Source: Aquilonibacter sp963820185 (GTDB lineage Bacteria; Vulcanimicrobiota; Vulcanimicrobiia; Vulcanimicrobiales; Vulcanimicrobiaceae). Taken from it: DNA of 64,000 nt. The notes under the pieces are model-generated. The model worked only from the letters and a program-made list of their open reading frames with translations, was not told the DNA's origin and did not search any database. This document shows positions 48,685 through 56,528 of the stretch, piece after piece (positions within the stretch are counted from its first letter, which is position 1; each line of letters begins with the position of its first letter). The position numbers were made by a program, and so were the translations under genes. The DNA lies in the NCBI GenBank assembly GCA_963820185.1, contig CAWFYV010000007.1, positions 1-64,000 on the forward strand, read 5' to 3'.

Positions 48685-49332
48685 ATGAAGGCCGCAGCCG
48701 GTCAACTGGGGCGGATGCTCGCGCGGCTGCAGAAGCAGTACGGTGACGTCGCGTTGGCGGAGCCCCGTACGCCCTTTGCGCTGATCGTGTGGGAGAATTG
48801 CGCCTATCTCGTCGATGACGAGCGGCGCGCGCAGACGTTTGCGAGCCTTCGTAAGACGATCGGCATTACACCGGTGAAGCTCGTCGCCGCAGGTCCGAAG
48901 AAGATCGAAGCCGCGATTCGCGATGGCGGGATGCAGCCGCCGCATCGCGCCGCTAAAGTCTTTGAATGCGCGCAACTCGCGCTCGAGGTTAGCGACGACG
49001 AGTGGCGCGATCGCAAGATGCTCAAACGTTTCCCCGGCATTGCCGATCCCGGCGCCGATAAAGTGTTGCTGCTCTGCGGGCTCAGTGATGCCCCGGCCCT
49101 TGATTCCAACGGCTTGCGGGTGCTCGAGCGGCTCCACGTCGTGAAGCCCGGGCAAGCGTATGCGGCGGCCTATCGAGCCGGGGTTGGGGCGCTCTCCGCA
49201 GCCGGAGTTCGAGGGCAAAAGGCGCTAGCTGCGTTTACACTATTGCGCGCGCACGGGCGCGAACTGTGCAAGCGCGCCGCGCCGCTCTGCGCGGACTGCT
49301 CGCTCCAAGGCTCGTGTCCCTCAGCAAGTTAG
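48685..49332 (+). CDS. Endonuclease III-like HhH-GPD DNA glycosylase
   Basis: Encodes 215 residues from ATG 48685, 15 bases from the divergent leader peptide start. A helix-hairpin-helix lies at about 115-128 (FPGIADPGADKVL), catalytic-type Asp 140 in ALDSNGLRVLERL, and a 4Fe-4S loop Cys-x6-Cys-x2-Cys-x5-Cys at the C-terminus (near 194-211). The lysine that gives Nth its lyase activity is replaced by Pro in the hairpin. It could therefore be a monofunctional glycosylase or have lost base excision. The N-terminal third is less similar to Nth. Confidence 0.75.
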   Translation: MKAAAGQLGRMLARLQKQYGDVALAEPRTPFALIVWENCAYLVDDERRAQTFASLRKTIGITPVKLVAAGPKKIEAAIRDGGMQPPHRAAKVFECAQLALEVSDDEWRDRKMLKRFPGIADPGADKVLLLCGLSDAPALDSNGLRVLERLHVVKPGQAYAAAYRAGVGALSAAGVRGQKALAAFTLLRAHGRELCKRAAPLCADCSLQGSCPSAS

Positions 49333-49394
49333 AGAGGGCGACAGGCGCTTGTTTGCCGTGAAATGAGAATAGCGAGAGAGCTCTTGAATTCGCG

Positions 49395-50534
49395 ATGCAC
49401 GCGACCGATGAGCTACGCATGGGACCTGCTCGCTCGCGGCGTATTGCCGCCGGCGCGCTAGCTGTTCTGGTTAGCACAGCAGCGTTGCCTGCGTCGGCCG
49501 CTTCAACCCCGATAACGACATCGCATCTAGCTGAATACGCACGCGTTCTTACGCAGTTTAATCCCAATCTTTCAACGTGGGAGAGCCGCGCGCTCGCCGA
49601 CCGCGTTCGCATTGAATCGCTCTTTTACCAACTGGATCCACGGTTGCTCGTTGCGCTTGTTGCGACGGAGTCGTCATGGCATCCGTACGCGGTTTCGCCG
49701 GTTGGCGCGCGCGGTCTCGGGCAGCTGATGCCGGGGACAGCAGCCGGACTCGGCGTTGACGCCTTCTCGGCGCACGACAATTTGAATGGAACCGCGCGAT
49801 ATTTGCGCGGCCTGCTGGATCGATATGCTGCGTACCCGCAAACGCAGCGCTATCGACTCGCGCTCGCGGGCTATAATGCGGGCCCGGGGGCAGTTGCGCG
49901 CTATGGCGGCATTCCGCCCTATAGCGAAACGCAAGCGTACGTCCGCAATGTGATGTCGCTCTACGATCGGCTTACCTTATCCCTGTCGACGCGTATCGAC
50001 CAGACAAACAACCTCGTACCCGACGGCGTGGCCGTCGCATCCGTGCAGCGATCGGCGCAGCATCGCAAGCCTACGAGCACCCACGCGATCGCGCGCACGC
50101 GCCAGCAAGCCTCGACGACGATCGTAGCCGATCTCTCGACCGACGTGCCCGACCCCCAGCCCACGCCAACGCCCTCACCGCGGCATCGCGGCGTGTTCTA
50201 CTACGTTTTTCACCACGATCAACCGAGCGGACCGGAGGTCGCTGCGGCGCCGAAGGTGACGGGAATTGCGCGCGACATTGGCTTGCGCGTGGCGTCTACC
50301 GTTTACGGTGGACACCCGGTTCGCGTGGACCTCACGCCCGGCACCTCGGTGGTCACGCTCGTGGCGCGCGACGGTCAGACGTTTATCGGATCGGTGACGC
50401 TCCCAAGACACACGAAGCACGCACTATTGCGCGGCATTCCGGGCACCGGCATGACGCGCGTGGTCGACATCTATGCCTATGCGCAAGGTTATGGCGAAGC
50501 CCGTGCGACGGTGACCGTCCTGTCCAAGAGCTGA
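49395..50534 (+). CDS. Secreted lytic transglycosylase (SLT domain)
   Basis: Encodes 379 residues; ATG 49419 is an alternative that gives a tidier signal peptide. The SLT domain spans about 75-195 with catalytic Glu 92 (VATESSWHPYAVS), the GLGQLMPGTAAGLGV motif and LAGYNAGPGAV. After a Ser/Pro-rich linker (about 240-265) is a beta-rich C-terminal domain (about 280-378) that may bind the wall. It cleaves peptidoglycan glycan strands. Confidence 0.9.
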   Translation: MHATDELRMGPARSRRIAAGALAVLVSTAALPASAASTPITTSHLAEYARVLTQFNPNLSTWESRALADRVRIESLFYQLDPRLLVALVATESSWHPYAVSPVGARGLGQLMPGTAAGLGVDAFSAHDNLNGTARYLRGLLDRYAAYPQTQRYRLALAGYNAGPGAVARYGGIPPYSETQAYVRNVMSLYDRLTLSLSTRIDQTNNLVPDGVAVASVQRSAQHRKPTSTHAIARTRQQASTTIVADLSTDVPDPQPTPTPSPRHRGVFYYVFHHDQPSGPEVAAAPKVTGIARDIGLRVASTVYGGHPVRVDLTPGTSVVTLVARDGQTFIGSVTLPRHTKHALLRGIPGTGMTRVVDIYAYAQGYGEARATVTVLSKS

Positions 50535-50649
50535 GGCAAAAGAGGTGGGCCCTTTTGGCAGGCGCTTCTTGGGCCCGAAAGCTATAATGGGGGTAATCGG
50601 GGGGCACGCAAAAGCCCCCTTCCCTGTCTCCCGCAACGGGTCTATCGAC

Positions 50650-51126
50650 ATGCGAATCAAGTACGAAGTGTCGGCTGGCGGCTTGGTATTGCGGCCGCGC
50701 GAGGCCGGTTTCGATGCGCTGTTGATCGGGCGCGGTTCGCCGCGCATCTGGACGTTGCCCAAAGGGCACGTCGAGGCTCGTGAATCAAACGAGCAAGCCG
50801 CACTGCGCGAGGTCCGCGAGGAAACGGGATGCTGGGGAGAGATCCTCACCCGGCTCTCCGAGATTTCATACTGGTTTTACGTCGGGAAGGCCAAGCACAA
50901 AAAGAGCGTGACGTTTTACCTAATGCGCTACCTCTCGGGCGACACCGCCAATCACGATCACGAGGTTGACGAGGCCCGCTGGTTCGAGGTGCGCACCGCG
51001 CGCAAGGCCCTCAAGTACGTCAACGAAAAGCGTCTGGTCGACATGGCACTCGAGTACGTGGCGGCCAACCCGGCCCTCTTCCCCGAAACCGCCGTCGCAC
51101 TACTGGCCGAACCGCAGAGCTCTTGA
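50650..51126 (+). CDS. Nudix hydrolase
   Basis: Encodes 158 residues from ATG 50650. The Nudix box GHVEARESNEQAALREVREE plus TG is complete. N-terminal SAGGLVLRP and PKGH motifs fit the diadenosine-polyphosphate or ADP-sugar-like group; the substrate is unknown. Its stop overlaps the TTG of scpA (TTGA). Confidence 0.9.
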   Translation: MRIKYEVSAGGLVLRPREAGFDALLIGRGSPRIWTLPKGHVEARESNEQAALREVREETGCWGEILTRLSEISYWFYVGKAKHKKSVTFYLMRYLSGDTANHDHEVDEARWFEVRTARKALKYVNEKRLVDMALEYVAANPALFPETAVALLAEPQSS

Positions 51127-51866
51127 CCGACAGCGACGCCCTTCAGGTTCGGCTCGACGTTTTCGACGGGCCGCTCGATCTGCTCTTGAGTCTCATCAAA
51201 GAACAGCAGCTCGACATCGCGACGGTTCCGCTGGCTTCCGTCGCCGCGCAATACTTGGCGTACGTGCGCACGATGGAAGACCTCGACATGGAGGTCGCGG
51301 CAGAGTATCTGGTGATCGCGGCGACGCTGGTGTTCCTGAAGTCGAAAGCGCTCCTACCGCCGATTCCGCAAGAGTTTCTCGATGAGACCGAAGAGACGGC
51401 GGAGGAAGTCGAAGAGCGCCTGCGCAGGCGCCTCATCGCGTACTCGCGCTATCGCGAGCTCGGCGTACAACTTCGCGCGCGTCAGGAGGAGGCCAGCGGC
51501 TTCTACTACCGCGATTCCGGCGATCCGACAAGCGAGCTCGTGCAGCATTATCGGGTCGATCCCGAGAAGCTCAAGCGGGCGTTCATTCTCATGCTGCAGC
51601 AAGCGCGGCCGGAGAAGCGCGAGGTCGTGCGCGAACGCGTCTCGTTGCTCGCGCAGATGGACTACATTTCCCGCAAGGTCAAGGAGCACGGGGAGGTGTC
51701 GTTCTTTGGCCTCTGCCACGAGCTCGGGATGACGCGCGAGGTGATCATCGTCACCTTCCTCGCGATCCTCGAACTCGTGCGGCGGCACCGCATCACGTTC
51801 GAGCAGCCGGACCTCGAGGATGACATTATGCTGCTCCCATTTTCTCATACCGTCGCACAAGGGTAA
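51123..51866 (+). CDS. scpA: Segregation and condensation protein A
   Basis: Encodes 247 residues from TTG. Hallmarks: LDVFDGPLDLLLSLIKEQQLDI (split), MEVAAEYLVIAATLVFLKSKALLP (split) and a C-terminal winged helix. Kleisin subunit of the SMC-ScpAB complex. Pairs with scpB 12 bases downstream. Confidence 0.95.
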   Translation: MTDSDALQVRLDVFDGPLDLLLSLIKEQQLDIATVPLASVAAQYLAYVRTMEDLDMEVAAEYLVIAATLVFLKSKALLPPIPQEFLDETEETAEEVEERLRRRLIAYSRYRELGVQLRARQEEASGFYYRDSGDPTSELVQHYRVDPEKLKRAFILMLQQARPEKREVVRERVSLLAQMDYISRKVKEHGEVSFFGLCHELGMTREVIIVTFLAILELVRRHRITFEQPDLEDDIMLLPFSHTVAQG

Positions 51867-51878
51867 GCTTCCAAAAAC

Positions 51879-52493
51879 GTGGACACGCAAGAGTTGACCG
51901 ACGAATCGCAAGAGCTAAGCGCCGAAGCCCAGGAGTTGCACGCCGCCGCGGAGGGCGTGCACGCGGCAATCGAGGCGTTGCTTTTCGTCGCGAGCGAAGC
52001 GCTCGACGCCAAGCGCATCGCGAAACTCACTGGCGAGGACGAGCGTGCGGTTGCGCTGGCGCTGCAGTCGCTCGAGGAGCGGTATAGCAACGGTGGCATC
52101 GTGTTGCGGCAAATCGCGGGCGGCTATCGCTTCGCGACCGCCTCGAACGTGCGCGATGTCGTCGAAGCCTATCTGCTCCCGCCCAAGACGACGCTCTCGA
52201 CGCCGGCGCTCGAAGCGCTCGCAATCGTGGCGCACATGCAGCCGGTCACCAAGGGCGAGATCGAAGCGATCCGCGGCGTCAACTCCGACAGCGTCACGAG
52301 CACGCTATTGGATCGTGGACTGATCGCCGAAGCCGGTCGCAAAGACGTAGTCGGACGTCCGATGACCTACAAGACCACGTCGCTCTTTCTCGAATCGTTT
52401 GGACTGCGCTCACTCGACGATTTGCCGCAGCTCGAACTCGAGCCGGGGCAACCCCTGGAGCTCAATCTCTTGGTGCCACAGGAGTCCGAGTGA
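51879..52493 (+). CDS. scpB: Segregation and condensation protein B
   Basis: Encodes 204 residues from GTG. Typical blocks: AIEALLFVASEALDAKRIAKL, LRQIAGGYRFAT, LSTPALEALAIVAHMQPVTKGEIEAIRGVNSD (split) and GLIAEAGRKDVVGRPMTYKTT. Two winged-helix repeats; partner of ScpA. The short N-terminus is an acidic, helical 25-residue extension. Stop overlaps the next GTG. Confidence 0.95.
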   Translation: MDTQELTDESQELSAEAQELHAAAEGVHAAIEALLFVASEALDAKRIAKLTGEDERAVALALQSLEERYSNGGIVLRQIAGGYRFATASNVRDVVEAYLLPPKTTLSTPALEALAIVAHMQPVTKGEIEAIRGVNSDSVTSTLLDRGLIAEAGRKDVVGRPMTYKTTSLFLESFGLRSLDDLPQLELEPGQPLELNLLVPQESE

Positions 52494-53221
52494 CCTCGTT
52501 CGACCAACTTGTCAGCCAATACGACGCAGGCCGTGTAGGGTACGCGAACGACGTTTACAACAACCTCATCGCATTCGGGTTGTTACCGAAGCACGCGATC
52601 GTTGACATCGGCTGCGGTACGGGGTTGGGGAGCGCGCCGCTGATCGAGAACAACTACAACGTTACGGGGGTGGACCCGTCCGAAGCGATGCTCGCGGTTG
52701 CGCGCGAGCGCTATCCGCAAGCAAAGTGGGTTCGAGGATCGGCGGAAAAGCTGCCATTTGAGGCTGGTTCGTTCGACGTCGCAATCAGCGCGCAAGCGTT
52801 TCACCATGCCGATCCGCAGAAGGCCATTGCCGAGATCAGGCGCGTGCTTCGCCCGAACGGCATCGTCGCGATCTGGTGGAAGAGCCTGATGAGTGACGAC
52901 CCGGTCAAACAGCTGCGCGACTCGATCGCACGCGACATGGGCATTGCGCCCCTCGCAAGTTCGTGGCGCGGCGGTTTTAAGGAGTTTTACTCAGCGGGCT
53001 TCCGCGAGACCGGTGTCCGGGTGATTCCGTGGAGCACGATCGTCACGCTCAACAAGTTCTTGCAATACGAGCGTTCGCGTAAGATCGTGCACGACGAATT
53101 CGGCGCGCATGCGTCCGAATATTTCGGCCGTCTTGAGTCGCGCCTGCGCGAGACCTTCGGCGAGGGGGATCCGATTCTGCCGCTGTCATACACGCATTTC
53201 CTCTACTTAGCCAAGCTGTAA
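52490..53221 (+). CDS. Class I SAM-dependent methyltransferase
   Basis: Encodes 243 residues from GTG. Motif I IVDIGCGTGLGSAPL, acidic residue of motif II GVDPSEAML, motif III LPFEAGSFDVAISAQAFHH and HVLRPN-like RRVLRPNGIVAIWW match the Methyltransf_11/ubiE-like group. The acceptor is unknown. Coupled to scpB by GTGA. Confidence 0.88.
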   Translation: MTSFDQLVSQYDAGRVGYANDVYNNLIAFGLLPKHAIVDIGCGTGLGSAPLIENNYNVTGVDPSEAMLAVARERYPQAKWVRGSAEKLPFEAGSFDVAISAQAFHHADPQKAIAEIRRVLRPNGIVAIWWKSLMSDDPVKQLRDSIARDMGIAPLASSWRGGFKEFYSAGFRETGVRVIPWSTIVTLNKFLQYERSRKIVHDEFGAHASEYFGRLESRLRETFGEGDPILPLSYTHFLYLAKL

Positions 53222-53224
53222 ACG

Positions 53225-54077
53225 ATGCGTCTCGGGGTCCACGTGCGGGTCTCGGGCGGTTACGCCAAGGCCATCGACTATGCGAAATCTCTTAACTGCA
53301 CGGCAATACAAATCTTCTCGAGCAACGCGCGCAGCTATCGCGTCGCAAAGATCGATCCGCCGGTGCTGAGCGCGTTTGCTAAGATGCGCGAGCGAGGCCG
53401 GCATCGAGCGCTGCGCGATTCACACGGCATACTTGATCAACTTGGCGAGCGAAGATCCAACGATCGTTACGAAGTCGCTTGGGCTGCTCCGCGGCGATCT
53501 TGCGGTCGCGGCGGCGGGCGAGATCGACTACGTCAACACGCACTTAGGCTCGTACGGCACCCGCGAACGCAGTGAGGGTTTTGCGCAGATCTGCAGCGCG
53601 CTCGAAGCGGCGCTCGAGGATATCCAGCCCGGCGTGACGCTCGTCCTCGAGAACTCCGCCGGGGCGGGCAATCTCGCAGGCGGCACGCTCGAAGAACTCG
53701 GCCGCTTCATTCGAACGATCGACCACCCGCAACTCGGGGTTTGCTTGGATACGGCGCACGCGTGGGCGGCGGGGTACGAGATCAATTCACAAAGCGGGGT
53801 GGATAGATTTCTCACCGAGGCCGACGAACAGATCGGGCTCGACCGCATTCCGATGTTCCACTTCAACGATACCGAAGTGCCGCTCGGCGGGAGCCGCGAT
53901 CGTCACTATCATATCGGCGAAGGTCTGATCGGGTTCGATGGCTTTCGCGCGCTACTCGCGCACGGCTCGGTGCGCGACAAGACGGCGATTCTGGAGACGC
54001 CCGGCGAATTCGAAGACGACCTAAAAAACATGCAAACGGTCCTGGCCATCGAAAATGGCGTTCGTCGCGCACTTTGA
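53225..54077 (+). pseudogene. nfo: Endonuclease IV (nfo) with frameshift
   Basis: The gene reads as endonuclease IV only if the frame changes near 53385-53400. The first frame gives MRLGVHVRVSGGYAKAIDYA through FAKMRER; the second, one base later, gives ASEAGIERCAIHTAYLINLASED and then ENSAGAGNLAGGTLEELG, CLDTAHAWAAGY, FHFNDTEVPLGGSRDRHYHIG and ILETPGEFEDDL, including the metal-binding His, Asp and Glu. The junction lies in a GCGA repeat (GCGCGAGCGAGG), a slippage-prone sequence. It may be a true lesion or one base of assembly error. A TTG at 53376 could start the second part alone. Confidence 0.85.
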
Positions 54078-55122
54078 CATCGACGCGTTCTACGCCAGCG
54101 TCGCGGTGCGGGATGATCCGAGCTTGCGTGGCAAGCCGGTCGCGATAGCGGGGCGCCATCGTCGCGCCGTCGTCTTAACCGCATCGTACGAAGCGCGCCC
54201 GTACGGCGTGCGCTCGGCGATACCGTTGTATCGCGCGCTCGAGCTCTGCCCGCAACTCGTCGTCGTTGCACCCGATATGCAACGTTACAAAGCGATCTCG
54301 CGCGAGGTATTCGCGATCTTTGGTGCGCGCGGAGATGCGGTAGAAGGGCTCTCGCTCGACGAAGCGTTCGTGGCGTTGGGTGACATGACGCTCGCCCACG
54401 CGCGCGATTGCGCGGCGGCAATCCGTGCGGAAGTGCGCGAGCAGACGGGGCTCACGGTGAGCGCGGGCGTCGCAGGGGGTAAGCTCGTGGCAAAGATTGC
54501 ATCGGACAGCTGCAAACCCGATGGCTTGTTGGTAATCGCTCCGGGCGAAGAAGCCGCGTTTCTTGCGCCGCTGCCGGCGCGCAGTCTCTGGGGAGTCGGC
54601 CCGAAGACTGCTGCTCGGCTCGAGACGTTCGGCATAACAACGATTGGACAGATCGCAACGCTCGAGGATGCGCAAGCGCGGACGATCTTCGGATCCTGGG
54701 GACCGCAAGTTCGCGATCTTGCGCGCGGCATCGACACGCGCGCGGTCGAACCGGAACGCGAAACGAAATCGATCTCTTCAGAAACTACGTTTGAATACGA
54801 CGTGCGCGACGAACGTAAACTCATCGAGGTGCTGCGCGAGCTTGCACTCGAGGTCGCCGAGAAGCTCGAGCGCGAAGATTGTACCGCGTCTACCGTCGGC
54901 ATCAAGATCAAGCGTGCGGATTTTCGCGTCTTTGGTCGGCAAACGCACCTTGCCGAGCCGACGCGCGAAGCGCGATTGATCTATCGCGCAGCGCTGCATT
55001 GCTTGCAACGCGCGCATCTCGCAGGCACGCCGATTCGGTTACTCGGTTTACGCGTCGCTTCGATTACCTTTGGCGGCGCAAAGCAGATTAGTCTGTTCGA
55101 GAACTCACGACGCGATGCGTAA
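54055..55122 (+). CDS. dinB: DNA polymerase IV
   Basis: Encodes 355 residues. Metal site Asp 8 (FDIDAFYASVA) and LSLDEAFV; the fingers (VVLTASYEARPYGVRSAIPLYRA), thumb HhH (LWGVGPKTAARLETFGI) and little-finger domain are complete. It ends in QISLFE, the beta-clamp-binding motif. It overlaps the nfo end by 23 bases and is convergent with bcp. Confidence 0.95.
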   Translation: MAFVAHFDIDAFYASVAVRDDPSLRGKPVAIAGRHRRAVVLTASYEARPYGVRSAIPLYRALELCPQLVVVAPDMQRYKAISREVFAIFGARGDAVEGLSLDEAFVALGDMTLAHARDCAAAIRAEVREQTGLTVSAGVAGGKLVAKIASDSCKPDGLLVIAPGEEAAFLAPLPARSLWGVGPKTAARLETFGITTIGQIATLEDAQARTIFGSWGPQVRDLARGIDTRAVEPERETKSISSETTFEYDVRDERKLIEVLRELALEVAEKLEREDCTASTVGIKIKRADFRVFGRQTHLAEPTREARLIYRAALHCLQRAHLAGTPIRLLGLRVASITFGGAKQISLFENSRRDA

Positions 55123-55554
55123 CGCCGCCAGGGCATTGCTCACGTGGCGTTGTGGCAAGAATTGCGAGTTGAAGCTGTAGAGAATCTTGCCGTCGTGGTT
55201 GATCACAAAGGTCGCGCGCCCCGGCAAAAATCCCAGCGTGTTCGGGATTCCGAATGCCTTACGCGCACTACCGTCCGGATCGCTCATCAGGCGGAACGGC
55301 AGGTTGTACTTCTGCCGAAAACGCGCGTGCGAGCGTCCGTCGTCGGAACTCACGCCGATCACGTCGGCGCCGGCCGCGAGAAATGCTTCATATTCATCGC
55401 GAAAGCGGCACGCTTCGCTCGAGCAGCCCGGGGTGTCGTCTTTAGGGTAGAAGTAGATCACCATCGGCCGATCGATCAGCGACGTAAGTGCAACCTTCGC
55501 GCCGTCAGCATCGACAAGCGTGACCTCCGGAATACGCGCTCCGCGTGATAGCAT
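55105..55554 (-). CDS. bcp: Thiol peroxidase, Bcp-type peroxiredoxin
   Basis: Encodes 149 residues from ATG 55554. Peroxidatic Cys 44 and second Cys 49 in DDTPGCSSEACRFRDEY are typical of BCP. Also GVSSDD, PFRLMSDPDG and GRATFVINHDG. Reduces hydroperoxides with thioredoxin. Overlaps the 3' end of dinB by 18 bases on the opposite strand. Confidence 0.94.
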   Translation of the reverse strand: MLSRGARIPEVTLVDADGAKVALTSLIDRPMVIYFYPKDDTPGCSSEACRFRDEYEAFLAAGADVIGVSSDDGRSHARFRQKYNLPFRLMSDPDGSARKAFGIPNTLGFLPGRATFVINHDGKILYSFNSQFLPQRHVSNALAALRIAS

Positions 55555-55571
55555 GCGTTCTCCCAAAAAAT

Positions 55572-56528
55572 TTAAATGTGATCGGTGCTCCAGACGCCGT
55601 CCTGCTTCGCTTCGGTGGCGAGCTTCACCCATCGTTTTGCCGCCGGGCTAAGCGGAGCGACCATGAAGATGGCTTTGCTTCGCTTTCGTACGGAGGCGCG
55701 CGGAAGCGCTTCGCGCGTTGATTCAACCGGGAGCCAGCCGGTGACGCGCTGCAAATCGCCGGCAGCGCTACGCAGCAGGGCGGGGACGAGCGTCGCGGCC
55801 TCGGCATCGGCGAAACCAAACTCCTCGAGAATATAGGCGTCGTGCTGTGGTGCGCGCGCGCCCAGGACATATGCGGCAATCGCGCGGCCGCGTCGCACGA
55901 CGAGATTCGTTTCTATGCTGTGAGGATGCTCCGATCCATGCCGCATACGCAGACGTAGCCACTCCCAGACAAGCGGCGTGCGTACAAAGGCCCAGCTGCG
56001 ATGTCGCTCGCCCAAATCGAAGCAGCGCGCAACGCCGAGCCAGTCGCGCGGATCAAGTCGCGCAACCTCGACACGCGTTGTCGGCAATCCGTCAGCCCGC
56101 AGGCTCATCGAGCGCGACGGCATCGCGACGAAACCTAGCTGGGCATAGAACTGCGGTCGAATATCCGAGAAGAGAAAGGCGAGATCGAGGCCCTCTTTCA
56201 GCGACCGATCGAGTTCCATCGCGAGCATGGCGCTCGCGTAACCGCGGCCGCGTAATTCCGGCGCGGTAAAGACCGCGCCGATGCCGGTCGCGCGCAACCG
56301 TTGCGCACCGGCGCGCAGCGTGCGCTCGTAGCGCTTGAACGACGCGAGCAATTGCTCTTCATCGTAAAGGCCGACGGTGCGATAGTGTCGTCGACCGTAA
56401 CCGCAACGCGCAATCTCGCCCACGTGCTCGACATAGCGCGATTGCGAGCGGCCATTCCCCCATAGCTCGGCGCTGAGTGGAAGCACTTTTGCCGCATACG
56501 TCTCGAAATCGATGTTCTTGAGGTTCAT
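55572..56528 (-). CDS. GNAT-family acetyltransferase
   Basis: Encodes 318 residues from ATG 56528. A GNAT core with acetyl-CoA-binding AVFTAPELRGRGYASAMLAME around residues 85-110, then a second, degenerate GNAT-like domain (about 180-300), an arrangement like Eis-type transferases. Substrate unknown. Its ATG overlaps the stop of the helicase gene (ATGA). Confidence 0.8.
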   Translation of the reverse strand: MNLKNIDFETYAAKVLPLSAELWGNGRSQSRYVEHVGEIARCGYGRRHYRTVGLYDEEQLLASFKRYERTLRAGAQRLRATGIGAVFTAPELRGRGYASAMLAMELDRSLKEGLDLAFLFSDIRPQFYAQLGFVAMPSRSMSLRADGLPTTRVEVARLDPRDWLGVARCFDLGERHRSWAFVRTPLVWEWLRLRMRHGSEHPHSIETNLVVRRGRAIAAYVLGARAPQHDAYILEEFGFADAEAATLVPALLRSAAGDLQRVTGWLPVESTREALPRASVRKRSKAIFMVAPLSPAAKRWVKLATEAKQDGVWSTDHI

